From NCBI RefSeq assembly GCF_000376565.1, contig NZ_BARG01000062.1, positions 123,557 through 187,556 on the forward strand: a DNA stretch of 64,000 nucleotides, read 5' to 3'. The stretch's first letter is position 1; every line of letters starts with the position of its first letter. This document shows, one piece after another, positions 7,235-16,737 of this stretch. The notes under the pieces were generated by a model. It had not been told where the DNA came from, searched no databases, and was given only the letters and a program-made list of their open reading frames with translations. The stretch is from Streptomyces hokutonensis (GTDB lineage: Bacteria > Actinomycetota > Actinomycetes > Streptomycetales > Streptomycetaceae). Made by a program: the position numbers and the translations under genes.

Positions 7235-8485
7235 CTACTTCGCGTACATCAGGGTCCCGAAGCCGAGCTGGTCGTAGCCGCCGCTGTCGGAGCCGTAGTC
7301 ACCTCCCCCGCCCTCGGGTGCGACGAGGTTGTAGTACATGGCCGAGATGTACTTGTCGTCGAGGCCGATGCGCCGGTTGTAGTGGAAGTGGAGCATCGCC
7401 CACACCGGCCGGATCTGGCCGCGCGAGGACGCGGAGATCACCGTCTGGGACGACTGGGCGCAGCTCTGCCCGGTGCCCCAGGTGTAGGTGGTGAAGGGCA
7501 CGTCGCTGCCCGCGTTGTACTTGGCGACGTACTGGGCGGCTTTCATGAAGCGGCGGCTGTCGTACGAGTACAGGTCGTCGCCCTGGTTCCAGGCCATCTC
7601 GCACACGGCGCCCATCTGCCCCATGCCCATGACGGTGTGGCCCTGGTCGCGGCCGGACTCCTGCCACTGGCCGAGCGCATAGCCGTCCGAGTCGGTGTAC
7701 AGATACGGCACGGCGTGCGCGATCGAGCCGTTGCCCGCACCCGACTTGAAGTACGTGACGGCCTGGTCGTACTTGGCGCTGTCCTCGTTGAGGATCCCGA
7801 TGGCCAGGATCGACGCCATGTTGCACAGGTCCCAGTTGGCCCAGTAGTTGGTGATGCAGGCGTCGTTGTGGTTGGTGAGGAAGCTGTTGTTGAGCGGGTA
7901 GAAGACGTTCGCCAGCATCTGCTGGGCAGCAGACAGGTTGAACCCGCTGTAGTCCCGCATGAGTTCGCAGGCGTTGGCGAACTGCCAGCCGTAGAGGCCG
8001 GCCGCGAGAAACCGGTCGGCGTTCCCGGTGACCGAAGTCAGCGTGGACGACCAGGCGTTGAGGATGTTCGCGGCGCAGACGGCGTTCGCCTCGGTGCCGC
8101 CGACCTTCCAGCGCAGGGCGTTCTGGTAGGCGGCGGCGATGTCGTTGTAGAGCAGGCTGTAGTTCTGGCCGTCGCCGCCCCGGATGATCGTCGCGGTCGC
8201 CCGGTTCGTCCAGGTCGACTGCGAGTGGGAGTTGGCGGTCAGCTTGTTCCAGCCGGACAGCCAGGGGTCGGTTCCCGCCGCGACCCTGACCTTGGCCCGG
8301 TTGATGTCGCCGGCGTTGTGCAGCATGCCGGGGTGGGTGAAGGTGGCCGGGGCCGCGTGCGCGGTCGTGGCCACCGCGGCGCCGCCGAGAGCGACGGCTG
8401 CGGTGAGCCCGCCCGCGGTCTTCAACAGACCGCGGCGGCTCAACTCTGTTCTGCGGAGGTGCTCGTGGGGGGAAGTGCGGCTCAT
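7235..8485 (-). CDS. secreted alginate-lyase-superfamily polysaccharide lyase (PL38-like)
   Basis: 416-residue protein with a twin-arginine signal (SRRGLLKTAGG, cleavage after TAHA, about residue 44). The mature part is an (alpha/alpha) toroid lyase: FTHPGMLHNAGDINRAK at the N terminus, NYWANWDLCNMASILAIGI near residue 205 and ESGRDQGHTVMGMGQMG near residue 265 are the alginate_lyase family hallmarks and carry likely catalytic Asn, His and Tyr. Beta-elimination of an uronic-acid polymer (alginate, glucuronan or pectin-like) is inferred. It is the last gene of the operon, 27 bp after a larger paralogue. Which polymer it cuts cannot be decided from sequence. Confidence 0.8.
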   Translation of the reverse strand: MSRTSPHEHLRRTELSRRGLLKTAGGLTAAVALGGAAVATTAHAAPATFTHPGMLHNAGDINRAKVRVAAGTDPWLSGWNKLTANSHSQSTWTNRATATIIRGGDGQNYSLLYNDIAAAYQNALRWKVGGTEANAVCAANILNAWSSTLTSVTGNADRFLAAGLYGWQFANACELMRDYSGFNLSAAQQMLANVFYPLNNSFLTNHNDACITNYWANWDLCNMASILAIGILNEDSAKYDQAVTYFKSGAGNGSIAHAVPYLYTDSDGYALGQWQESGRDQGHTVMGMGQMGAVCEMAWNQGDDLYSYDSRRFMKAAQYVAKYNAGSDVPFTTYTWGTGQSCAQSSQTVISASSRGQIRPVWAMLHFHYNRRIGLDDKYISAMYYNLVAPEGGGGDYGSDSGGYDQLGFGTLMYAK

Positions 8486-8512
8486 TGCGGTGCATCTCCA
8501 ATCCGTGGAGGA

Positions 8513-11500
8513 TCAGGTGGGCGCGATGCTCACCTCGTCGAACTCCGTGGTGCAGCGGACCGGTTGACTGCGCGAGCAGACCACCAGGCCGACGTAGTAG
8601 GGGGCGTCACCGAAGCCGGGGATCTCTCCGTCGGCGAGGGGGGTCCAGGTGACACCGTCATCGGTGGACAGCGCTGCGCTGAAGGCGGTCCCGGCGCGCT
8701 TCAGCCGCAGCAGGGCGGGGAGGGTGACGGCGGCACCGCCGGTGAAGGCGGAGGCACCGGCCACGGTCTTGCGGAGCATGAGCTGAGCGGTCGTACCACC
8801 GGTGACGATCACGCCCGCCGCCTGGTCGAACGGCGACAGCGACTTGGCCATGAGCAGCCCCACCCGGTCGGCCGTGGCACCGGTCCGGGAGACGAGCCGG
8901 GCGACGACCTCGCAGTCACCGCTGACCGGCCGCCGCACGAACTGCCCTGTCATTCCCTGGCCATTGGCGTTCAGATCGACGCCCGCGCCCCGCACGGTGA
9001 AGGTCCCGCCGTCGTACGACGTGCTGCCCGGCGTGGTGATCGCCACCACGCCCAGCGTCCCGAAGTCACGGTCGTCGAGCACGGTGTCGCCGAGATCGCC
9101 GTACGTCCACGGCGCGGGCGGCGCGGTGCCGACCGTGAGGACGAGGGTGCCGGTGGCGGTTCCTGAGGCGTTGGCGGCGGTGGTCGCGACCGTGAACTCC
9201 CCTGTCTCCGTGGGGATTCCGGAGATGAGCCCGGTACGCCGGTCGATGCGCAGCCCGGCGGGCAGGCCGTCCGCGGCGAACCGCACAGGCTCGTGCGAGG
9301 CCCGCAGCAGATGGCGGAAGTCGGCTCCCTCGTTCGTGAACACGACGTTCGTGGAGGTGAGTTGGGGCGTGGAGGGGCTCGGCATCACAGCCCGCACCGG
9401 CACCGAACGCGGCCCGCGCCCACCGGCGTTGGTCTTCGCGACCGTGTAGTGATACGTCGTTCCAGGCGTCCCCGTCGGGTCGACGTACCGGATGCGGGTG
9501 CCGAAGCCGACCGGGCCGACGCGGGTGGCGAGGGTCTTGTACGGCCCGTTGGCTCGGGTGGCGCGCAGGACCGTGTACTCGGCGGACAGGTCCGGGTCGG
9601 ACCAGGCCAACTCGACGGCGTCGGCACCGGTTTCGGCCCTCAGGTCGGTGGCGGCGCGGGCCGGACGGGGCACGCACCAGACCGTGCCGCTCGTGGACGT
9701 CACGTCGACGTTGTCGAAGGCGCCGGTGCCGGTCTCGGCGTAGGCCTGGTCGACGCCGAGGCAGGAGGTGAGGGCGAGGCCCGCGTAGGCGGTGCGCCCC
9801 AACTCGACTTCAGACACGCCTACTTCGGTCCAATGGACGCCGTCCGGCGAGATGGCTCCGGTGCAGCGCGCGCCCTTCCGGGTCACTCTCACCCAGTAGG
9901 GCTTCCGCAGCCGGTAGCCGTCGCCCGCGCCCTCGACGTACGGCGCCTCCAGCGGGGTCGCCGACTCGGGCAGCGTGCCGAGGTTGGAGATCGGGAAGGA
10001 CGCGTTCACAGTGATCGCCTGTTGCTGCGAGGGTGGTACGGGCGTGCTGCCGGTCGCGGAGATGTCGGCGCCGGTGGAGGGCCGGGTGGAGAACACCCCG
10101 CTCCAGGTGTGCAGCGGCAGCCCCTGGATCAGCATCGAGGCGTGCGGAGCGTCGGCGTCCAGGGAGGCGCGTACGGTGACGCCGATCTTGGAGTACTGCG
10201 AGCTGACCGGCCACACGATCCGCGCGGTGACCGTGCCGTCGCCGCGCAGCGGGAGGTGAGCGAGGCGGTAGGTGTCGGCGGTGCCGCTCGCCTCCAGGAC
10301 GAAACGCTCACCGTCGAAGACAGCCGAACCGGGGATCTTCACGTCGTCGCCGATGTCCTGGGTCGACCAGGGCCCGGGGAGCCCGGCCGAGGCGGCTGCC
10401 CATGCCGAACTGCCGCTCACACCGAGCGAGTTGGCAGCGGCGACCGTGTAGTAGTACGTCCGTCCCGCGTGCACGTTCCGGTCGGTGTACGTCGGCCGTG
10501 CGACCCCGGACGCGATCCTCTCGTAGTGGCCGTCGACGTCGGTGGCCCGCAGGACCGTGTAGGAGTCGGCCCAGGTCGAGGGCAGCCAACTCACCTGCAC
10601 GGAACGGTCGTTGCCCACAGCCGTGACACCGGCCGGTGGTGTCGGCACGGTCGGCGCGGATGCCGTGGCGCCGGCGTAGGCGAAGGTGCCCCAGCTCGGC
10701 AGGTCGTCGTTGCTGCCCTCGACGACCCGGCTGCCCCCGGTGCCACGGAAGACGGCGTTCTTCGTGTACGGGGTGTCGAGGCCGCGCACGCCTGCGTAAT
10801 GCGCGTACGCCATCTCGTAGATGGGTGGCAGGGTGCCGCGCGAGGTGGCCGAGACGGCCAGCTTGATGTACTTGCCGGTGCGGTCGAGGTCGGGGACGAA
10901 GGGGACGTCGCCGCCGAGGTTGTAGCGGGCGGCGTACTCGACGTTGGCGAGGATGCGGTTGTCGTCGAAGCCCCAGAGGTCGACGCCCTGGTTCCAGGCG
11001 ACCTGCGCGGCATCGGCGAGGAGGCCGACCGCGAGTTGTTCGTGGCCCTGGTCCCGGCCGCTCTCCTGGCCCTGGCCGGCGGCGGTGACGATGCGGTGGA
11101 GGACGCTCCCGTTGCCCGCGCCGGCCGCGGCGAAGCGGAGCGCGTCGTAGAAGAGGCTCGGTTCTTCGCAGAACACCCCTATGGCCAGCAGGGATTGAAG
11201 GGACGTCAGGTCCCAGTTGCCGTTGGCGTAGAGCATGTAGCAGGAGACGGCCGGGTACCAGACGCGGAGGAAGGAGTCCTCACAGCGGGCGATGTCGGCG
11301 GCGCTCCAGCCCTCGTAGCCGGTGTGGCGCAGGAGTTCGGCCGCGTTGACGAACTTGAAGGCCTGGAGGCCGGCGCCGAGCGGGCCGTCGGCTCCGGTGA
11401 TGGCGGTGAGCGAGGCGGACCAGGCGTTGAGGATGTCGCGGGCCTTGTCCGCGTGCGCGGTGTCGCCGGTGACGGACCAGATGAGGGCGTTCTGGTAGGC

Positions 11501-11953
11501 GGCGGCCGAGTCGGCGACGGCCTGGTTCTGGTAGTTGGCGGGACCACGGCCCCAGGTGGTGATCTGCCCGGTGTTCTGCACGGTGTACGACGCGGAGGAG
11601 CGGGCGTGGGCCGCGAGCGCCAAGTAGCCGTCGTAGACCGGGGATTGCTTGGCGGCGACCGCCGCCCTCATCCGGGCGAGATCGTCGGCGGTGTGCAGCA
11701 GGCCGGGGTGGGAGAAGGTCACCTCGGTGTTGTCCGGGGCCGCCGCGGCCCGCCCGGGCACGAGCAGTCCGCTCACGCCCGAGGCCAGCAGGAGGGCGGC
11801 AGCGCCGCCGAGGAAACCTCGGCGGCTGAGCGTTCCCGATGTATTCGACTGCGGCTCGCCAACAGCGCCCCAAAGGGGCGCGGGGAACTGCGCGACCAGC
11901 TCCCACGGCGCCGCAGCCGACCGACGCCCCCTCCCAGGTGCAGGGTTCGTCAT
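8513..11953 (-). CDS. large modular secreted lyase: alginate-lyase domain + FN3 + Ig-like + concanavalin-like domains
   Basis: 1146-residue secreted protein. A Tat signal (LSRRGFLGG, about residues 43-51) precedes an alginate_lyase domain paralogous to the next gene (about 75-465; NGNWDLTSLQSLLAIGVF and ESGRDQGHEQLAVGL). Then follow FN3 (about 470-555), a DUF1349/laminin-like beta-sandwich, a second FN3, a putative-Ig (He_PIG) repeat with LPAGLRIDRRTGLISGIP, and a final laminin-like domain. The ATG overlaps the GH28-like stop by 4 bp (ATGA). The first ~40 residues are encoded by a chromosomal palindromic repeat (11864-11932), giving an unusually long signal n-region; no later in-frame start exists. 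Confidence 0.8.
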   Translation of the reverse strand: MTNPAPGRGRRSAAAPWELVAQFPAPLWGAVGEPQSNTSGTLSRRGFLGGAAALLLASGVSGLLVPGRAAAAPDNTEVTFSHPGLLHTADDLARMRAAVAAKQSPVYDGYLALAAHARSSASYTVQNTGQITTWGRGPANYQNQAVADSAAAYQNALIWSVTGDTAHADKARDILNAWSASLTAITGADGPLGAGLQAFKFVNAAELLRHTGYEGWSAADIARCEDSFLRVWYPAVSCYMLYANGNWDLTSLQSLLAIGVFCEEPSLFYDALRFAAAGAGNGSVLHRIVTAAGQGQESGRDQGHEQLAVGLLADAAQVAWNQGVDLWGFDDNRILANVEYAARYNLGGDVPFVPDLDRTGKYIKLAVSATSRGTLPPIYEMAYAHYAGVRGLDTPYTKNAVFRGTGGSRVVEGSNDDLPSWGTFAYAGATASAPTVPTPPAGVTAVGNDRSVQVSWLPSTWADSYTVLRATDVDGHYERIASGVARPTYTDRNVHAGRTYYYTVAAANSLGVSGSSAWAAASAGLPGPWSTQDIGDDVKIPGSAVFDGERFVLEASGTADTYRLAHLPLRGDGTVTARIVWPVSSQYSKIGVTVRASLDADAPHASMLIQGLPLHTWSGVFSTRPSTGADISATGSTPVPPSQQQAITVNASFPISNLGTLPESATPLEAPYVEGAGDGYRLRKPYWVRVTRKGARCTGAISPDGVHWTEVGVSEVELGRTAYAGLALTSCLGVDQAYAETGTGAFDNVDVTSTSGTVWCVPRPARAATDLRAETGADAVELAWSDPDLSAEYTVLRATRANGPYKTLATRVGPVGFGTRIRYVDPTGTPGTTYHYTVAKTNAGGRGPRSVPVRAVMPSPSTPQLTSTNVVFTNEGADFRHLLRASHEPVRFAADGLPAGLRIDRRTGLISGIPTETGEFTVATTAANASGTATGTLVLTVGTAPPAPWTYGDLGDTVLDDRDFGTLGVVAITTPGSTSYDGGTFTVRGAGVDLNANGQGMTGQFVRRPVSGDCEVVARLVSRTGATADRVGLLMAKSLSPFDQAAGVIVTGGTTAQLMLRKTVAGASAFTGGAAVTLPALLRLKRAGTAFSAALSTDDGVTWTPLADGEIPGFGDAPYYVGLVVCSRSQPVRCTTEFDEVSIAPT
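11864..11932. repeat. Streptomyces-type dispersed palindromic repeat inside the lyase 5' end
   Basis: Contains AGCGCCCCAAAGGGGCGC, then the GGGGAACTGCGCGACCAG core and a CGGCGCCGCAGCC segment, which I recognise as an intergenic element present in many copies in Streptomyces genomes. Its reverse reading encodes LVAQFPAPL, a peptide commonly seen when genes run through this element. Here it lies inside a translated region. Confidence 0.7.
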
Positions 11954-13479
11954 GACGCGGCAGCCGCCTCGGCCTCGGCAGTCGTAAGGAACTTCAAGTT
12001 GGTCACGTGCTCGTTGTAGAACCACTGGATCGCGTCCGTGGTGTAGTACCAGCTCGGCTTCTTCATCGAGTCGGCGACCACCAGCCCGTTGATCACCAGG
12101 TTCTCGAACGTGACGTTGGTGATGGCGTGTTCGGCGTCGTAGCCGAGGAAGAGCGACGGGTTGGCGTGGGTGCCCGTGTAGCTGAGGTTCTTGACGTAGA
12201 CGCCGTTGATGCCGCGGCCGACCGAGGTGTTGTACTTCGTGTTGTACATGACCTTCATGTAGATGACCTGGCCCCAGCGGAAGTCCTCGATCCGTACGTC
12301 CTCGATGCGGACGTTCTTGATGAGGTTGGAGTCGCCGGGGTTGAGGGCGATGCAGCCCTGGTAGTTCATCTGGGGTTCGCGGTGGTCGAGGATGTCGATG
12401 TTCTTGATGACGAGGTTCTCGATCGTCTCGGGCGCGTCCGTGTTGCCGTGTGTGCCGACGTTGATCGGGTGGGCGACGTCGGCCCACAGGGTGCAGTTCT
12501 TGACGGTGATGTCGCGGGTGTCGCCGTAGTAGTTCCAGCGGTGGCAGTAGATGGCGATGCAGTCGTCGGAGTTGCGCATGAAGCAGCCGTCGAAGGTGAT
12601 CCGGGTCGAGGAGAAGACGTCGAAGCCGTCGCCGTTGCCCTTCGAACTGAACGCGCGTGCCTTCTTGATGTGGACGTTGTCGCTCTCGGCGAACGTGCCC
12701 GCGTAGCCGGCCGGGTTGAGGATGATGACGTTCTCGACGCGGATGTTCTTGCTGCCCTCGCAGAGGACGGCGCCGCCGGGGTTGTTGTAGAGCACGCCGT
12801 GGCCCGTGAGGCGGGACTTCTCCACGTCCTTGAAGTAGACCTGCGCGGTCAGGACGGCGCCGCCCGCGAGGTAGACGGTCTTGCCGCTGGGGACGGTGAG
12901 GACGTTGCCGGTGACGGTGTGGACGCCGGGGCCGAAGTAGATGACGTCCGGGTCGTCGGCGGACGGGGCGTGGTGCTCGACGCGGTTGGTGATCAGGTGC
13001 AGGGCGTCGAAGATCTCGTCGTTGATCTGGACGACGACGTCCTTCGGCTCGTCGAGGGTGAACCGCAGGGTGTCGCCGAGGAGTTCGGGCTTGATGCCCA
13101 GCGCGTCCGGTCTCACCCGGGCCTTGGTGGTGCCGCCCTTGAGGTAGGTCACCTCGATCTCGACCGAGCCGTTGAAGTCGAAGTACGCCATCGACGAGCT
13201 GTAGACCTTGCCCGACCCGGTGGTGGCGTTGATCTCCTCGAACTGCGGCCGGTAGATGTCGAGGGTCTGCCAGGCACCGTCGGGGGCGGTACGGACCCGC
13301 ACCTGGAAGCTGGTGTTGGTCGGCATGGTCGTCGGGCGCGGGTAAGTCACCAGCTTCGGGAGGGAGTTGTGGCCGTCGCCGGCGTGCGCCGCCGTGGCGG
13401 TCAGCCCGGACAGACCGGCGGCGAGCGCGGTGGCACCGGCGGCTTGGAGGGCCGCACGACGGGAAAGGGGCGTGTTCAT
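11950..13479 (-). CDS. secreted right-handed beta-helix glycosidase, GH28-like
   Basis: 509-residue protein with a Tat signal (SRRAALQAAGATALAAG; cleavage after AHA near residue 32), an N-terminal beta-sandwich and a parallel beta-helix from about residue 190. GH28 signatures appear in order: GNGDGFDV (NTDG-like), RNSDDCIAIY (QDDC-like, catalytic Asp pair) and INVGTHGN (GHG-like). These indicate an inverting hydrolase of galacturonan, rhamnogalacturonan or a related polymer. AAGGAG precedes the ATG at 13479. It follows the permease gene by 33 bp and overlaps the lyase start, so uptake and depolymerisation are co-expressed. Confidence 0.78.
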   Translation of the reverse strand: MNTPLSRRAALQAAGATALAAGLSGLTATAAHAGDGHNSLPKLVTYPRPTTMPTNTSFQVRVRTAPDGAWQTLDIYRPQFEEINATTGSGKVYSSSMAYFDFNGSVEIEVTYLKGGTTKARVRPDALGIKPELLGDTLRFTLDEPKDVVVQINDEIFDALHLITNRVEHHAPSADDPDVIYFGPGVHTVTGNVLTVPSGKTVYLAGGAVLTAQVYFKDVEKSRLTGHGVLYNNPGGAVLCEGSKNIRVENVIILNPAGYAGTFAESDNVHIKKARAFSSKGNGDGFDVFSSTRITFDGCFMRNSDDCIAIYCHRWNYYGDTRDITVKNCTLWADVAHPINVGTHGNTDAPETIENLVIKNIDILDHREPQMNYQGCIALNPGDSNLIKNVRIEDVRIEDFRWGQVIYMKVMYNTKYNTSVGRGINGVYVKNLSYTGTHANPSLFLGYDAEHAITNVTFENLVINGLVVADSMKKPSWYYTTDAIQWFYNEHVTNLKFLTTAEAEAAAAS

Positions 13480-13511
13480 ACCTACTCCTTGCAAAGGGTG
13501 GAGAGGACGGG

Positions 13512-14375
13512 CTACTTGAGACCGCTCGTCGACATCCCGGCGACGAACCCGCGCTGGGCGACGAGGAAGATCAGCAGGATCGGGACGACGTACATCACGG
13601 AGGCCGCGGCCTGGAGGTTGGTGTTGGGGGTGCCGGCCGCCGAGACGTAGGTGGTCATCACCGCGACGGCGAGCGTGGAGTGGTCGGTGGAGAGCAGGAG
13701 TTGGGGCGCGATGTAGTCGCCCCAGGTCCAGGTGAAGGCGATGACGAAACTCGCCGAGAGGACCGGCCAGGACTGCGGGAGGAAGATCCGCCAGAAGATC
13801 CCGCCGTATCCGCAGCCGTCGACGACGGCCGCCTCCTCCAACTCGCGGGGCAGGCCCGCGAAGAACTGCCGGAAGAGGAAGACGAGATACGGGGCCGAGG
13901 ACAGGCCCCACAGCACCCACGGCCAATAGGTGTCGACCATGCCGAACTTGGCGAAGATCAGATAGGTCGGCAGCAGGGTGATCATCTGGGGCAGCATCAT
14001 CGAGCCGATGAGGATGCCGAACAGCACCTTCTTGCCGGGCGCGGTGAGCCGGGCGAAGCCGAAGCCGACCCAGGCGGAGCTGAGCGTGACGAGCGTGGCG
14101 TAAATCGTCGCGATGATCAGGGAGTTGCGGGCGTAGCCGAGGAAGTCGATGGCCCGGTAGGCGTCGACGAAGTTGTGCCACTCGAAGTGTGTCGGCAGCC
14201 AGTGCACGGGTGCGGCGGCCAGCTCGGCGGGGGCCTTGAGGCCGGTGAGGATCAGCCAGCCGAACGGGCCGAGGAACAGGCCGGTGATGACGACGAGTGC
14301 CGTGTAGAGGACGAGCCTGTTGACGCGTATCCGCGTGCGGGCCGGGGACTTGGGGTTCACGCTGGTGGCGGTCAC
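13512..14375 (-). CDS. carbohydrate ABC transporter permease (MalG type)
   Basis: 287-residue inner-membrane permease with six predicted helices. The EAA loop reads ELEEAAVVDGCGYGGIFWRIFLP, in the usual position before the last two helices. GTG at 14375 overlaps the stop of the partner permease (GTGA), so the pair is translated together. Imports the oligosaccharides produced by the neighbouring lyases and GH28-like enzyme. No ATPase gene is present, as is common in Streptomyces, where the shared ATPase MsiK serves many sugar importers. Confidence 0.92.
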   Translation of the reverse strand: MTATSVNPKSPARTRIRVNRLVLYTALVVITGLFLGPFGWLILTGLKAPAELAAAPVHWLPTHFEWHNFVDAYRAIDFLGYARNSLIIATIYATLVTLSSAWVGFGFARLTAPGKKVLFGILIGSMMLPQMITLLPTYLIFAKFGMVDTYWPWVLWGLSSAPYLVFLFRQFFAGLPRELEEAAVVDGCGYGGIFWRIFLPQSWPVLSASFVIAFTWTWGDYIAPQLLLSTDHSTLAVAVMTTYVSAAGTPNTNLQAAASVMYVVPILLIFLVAQRGFVAGMSTSGLK

Positions 14376-15373
14376 TTCTGTGCCTCCGGGCCGACGTTGT
14401 AGAAGACCACGCCGGAGGTGAACCTGAAGATGAGTCCGGTCGCGACGAGGATCAGGACGAAGAGCACCCACAGCAGCGCGGAGGCGTAGCCGTACCGGCC
14501 GAGCGCGAAGTACTCCGAGAACACATGGATCATGTAGGTGTAGTTGGACTGCGGGATGGTGGTGAGGCCGCTCGTGCCGGCCATGGGGGCGAGCAGCATC
14601 GGCATGATGGTCTGCACCGAGGCGATCACCCCGGTCACGGTCTGGAAGAGCAGAACCGGTGACAGCAGCGGCACGGTGATGCTGCGGAAGGTGCGCCAGG
14701 CGCTCGCGCCGTCGATGCGGGCCGCCTCGTGGAGTTCGCGAGGGACGTCCTGGAGCCCCGCCAGCGAGATGATCATGATGTTGCCGGCGGCCCAGAGCAC
14801 CGTCATGACGAGGACGTAGCGGGCGTAGGGGTCGGCCAGCCAGCCGATCGCGTCGAAGCCGAAGAAGGTCAACACACCGTTGGCGGCACCGGAGTTCTGG
14901 TCGAAGAGGTTCTTGAAGGCGATGCCCGCGCCCACCGGCGGTACCACGGCGGGGAGGTAGAGCAGGGTGCGGAAGAGCCCGCGTCCCTTCATGGGCCGGT
15001 TGACGAGGACGGCGAGTGCGAGTCCCGCGATGATCGACAGCGGCACGGAGAGCAGGGCGAACAGACCGGCCCGGCCGAGGGCGTCCCAGGTGACCGAATC
15101 GCCCATCAGCTCGCGGTAGTTGCCGAGGCCGACGTAGTGCCAGTGCGGGGAGATGCCGTCGTAGGTGGTGAAGCTCAGCCACAGCGCGTACGCCATGGGC
15201 GCGATGGTGAGCAGGGAGAAGCCGATGATCCACGGTGAGGCGAACATGTAGAACGCGCGGTGCTTGCGCGTGGTCATGGACGGCCCGGTGCGCGCGGCGG
15301 ACCGGGACAGGCCGGCCTTCGCGGTCGGGCGCGGCCGTCCGACGGCCGGCGACGAGGCCTGATCGACCGTCAT
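14372..15373 (-). CDS. carbohydrate ABC transporter permease (MalF type)
   Basis: 333-residue membrane protein with six helices after a ~40-residue cytoplasmic tail rich in Arg/Pro. The EAA loop is ELHEAARIDGASAWRTFRSI, matching MalF/UgpA permeases. Its ATG overlaps the stop of the substrate-binding gene by 4 bp and its stop overlaps the next permease start, so three transporter genes form one tightly coupled unit. Confidence 0.92.
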   Translation of the reverse strand: MTVDQASSPAVGRPRPTAKAGLSRSAARTGPSMTTRKHRAFYMFASPWIIGFSLLTIAPMAYALWLSFTTYDGISPHWHYVGLGNYRELMGDSVTWDALGRAGLFALLSVPLSIIAGLALAVLVNRPMKGRGLFRTLLYLPAVVPPVGAGIAFKNLFDQNSGAANGVLTFFGFDAIGWLADPYARYVLVMTVLWAAGNIMIISLAGLQDVPRELHEAARIDGASAWRTFRSITVPLLSPVLLFQTVTGVIASVQTIMPMLLAPMAGTSGLTTIPQSNYTYMIHVFSEYFALGRYGYASALLWVLFVLILVATGLIFRFTSGVVFYNVGPEAQK

Positions 15374-16719
15374 CCCACCTGCTCCTTCCCGCGTTTGATC
15401 TGCTTGTTGATGACCGAGTTGAGGCGTCCGGCGAGGCGGTCGACGGACAACTCGCCCTGCATCGCGGGCGTGGCGGCCTGGTTGAAGAGGGACTCGAAGG
15501 CGTCGCCCGAGATGTACGGGGAGATCGCGACCACCGAGAAGTGCTTCAGCTCGTTCTCCTGTGCGCTCAACGTCCGTTTCTGGAAGTCCTCCTGATGGGG
15601 CATCAGGGGTCGCAGGGACTTCAGGGTGGGGATGCCCCAGCCGCTGGAGGCGCGGGTCTTGGCCGGCGCTTCGCCGAAGTACCACTCGAAGACCCGCCAG
15701 GCGGCGTCCTTGTTCCTCGACTTGCGGGGCATCCACATGCCGGTGCCGCCCTGGCAGGCGCTGATCCGGGGGCCGCCCGCGAAGACGGGGGCGGGGGCGA
15801 GCCGGGAGACCTCGGCGAGCTTCTTGTCGGTGCCGATCATGCCGCCCATCCAGTAGCCGTTGTTCGACATGGCCATGCGACCGGCCTGGTAGGTGGGGCC
15901 GTCCCAGCCGTTGGGGTCCGGCAGGACGGGGCTGGGGCCGACCTTGAGCTTGCAGTAGTCCAGGTACCAGGCGAGCGCCTGGCGGGCCTCGGGGGTGGTG
16001 AAGTCGACCTTGGAGAAGTCGTCGGCGAACAGGCTGCCGCCGGCGGAGGCGGTCATGGTCGCCATGAGCGTGAGTTTGACCAGGCCGTTGTAGCTGCCGC
16101 CGAAGACCGTTGTCTGACCCTTCGAACGCTGTACGAGGTGTTGGGCATGGTCCAGCCACTCGTCGAAGGTGATGGGGGTGTCCTCCGACGGGTAGGCGAC
16201 GCCCTTCTTGTCGAAGGCCGCGGTGTTGAACCAGTACATGGAGTCCTGGGAGAAGTCCTTGGCCATGCCGTAGCGGGGGCCCTTTCCCTGGACCTTTCCG
16301 TCGTAGCGCCAGAGGTCGTTGACGGGGTCCAGGTCGTCGGGACGCAGAACGCTGCTGGTGGCGAAGTACGAGTCCAGTTCCTGCATCACGTCCCGCGCGG
16401 CGTAGAACGCGGCGTCCACGGCGCCGACCCCGCGCACCAGGTCCGGCGGGTTGCCGCTGGTGAGCATCGCGATCAGCTTGGTGATGTCGTAGTCGACGCG
16501 CTTGATGGCGATTCCGGTGTCCTTCCGGGCCTGCCCGATCAGGTCGGGGTTGAGGTCGTCGGCCTTCGCCATCACCGTGACGGTCTCGCCCGCCGCGCCC
16601 ACCCCGGTGGAGACCTGGAGGGCGCAGCCGTTCAGCGCCGCCGCGCCGGCCGCGGCACCGGTCGCCGAGAGGGCGAGAAATCGTCGGCGGCTCAGGGGAG
16701 CACCAGCATGTGGGTGCAT
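15370..16719 (-). CDS. extracellular sugar-binding lipoprotein of ABC importer
   Basis: 449-residue family-1 solute-binding protein. The N terminus combines a twin-arginine motif (SRRRFLALSATG) with a lipobox-like LNGC, suggesting Tat-exported lipoprotein. The body contains AMLTSGNPPDLVRGVG, MYWFNTAAFDKKGVAYP and WRVFEWYFGEAPAK, typical of sugar-binding proteins. GGAGG precedes ATG 16719. It is the first gene of the operon, directly behind two LacI-type operators. The ligand is presumably an unsaturated uronic-acid oligosaccharide, judging only from its neighbours. Confidence 0.9.
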   Translation of the reverse strand: MHPHAGAPLSRRRFLALSATGAAAGAAALNGCALQVSTGVGAAGETVTVMAKADDLNPDLIGQARKDTGIAIKRVDYDITKLIAMLTSGNPPDLVRGVGAVDAAFYAARDVMQELDSYFATSSVLRPDDLDPVNDLWRYDGKVQGKGPRYGMAKDFSQDSMYWFNTAAFDKKGVAYPSEDTPITFDEWLDHAQHLVQRSKGQTTVFGGSYNGLVKLTLMATMTASAGGSLFADDFSKVDFTTPEARQALAWYLDYCKLKVGPSPVLPDPNGWDGPTYQAGRMAMSNNGYWMGGMIGTDKKLAEVSRLAPAPVFAGGPRISACQGGTGMWMPRKSRNKDAAWRVFEWYFGEAPAKTRASSGWGIPTLKSLRPLMPHQEDFQKRTLSAQENELKHFSVVAISPYISGDAFESLFNQAATPAMQGELSVDRLAGRLNSVINKQIKRGKEQVG

Positions 16720-16737
16720 GACCGCACCACCTCCAAT

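Noticed and set aside
11864..11932. Possible CRISPR or IS end in the palindromic repeat
   Set aside because: Single copy, no spacers, no transposase or target duplication. It matches a known dispersed Streptomyces repeat instead.
9293..12019. 908-codon plus-strand ORF
   Set aside because: Antisense shadow of the modular lyase, whose signal peptide, motifs and coupling are clear on the minus strand.
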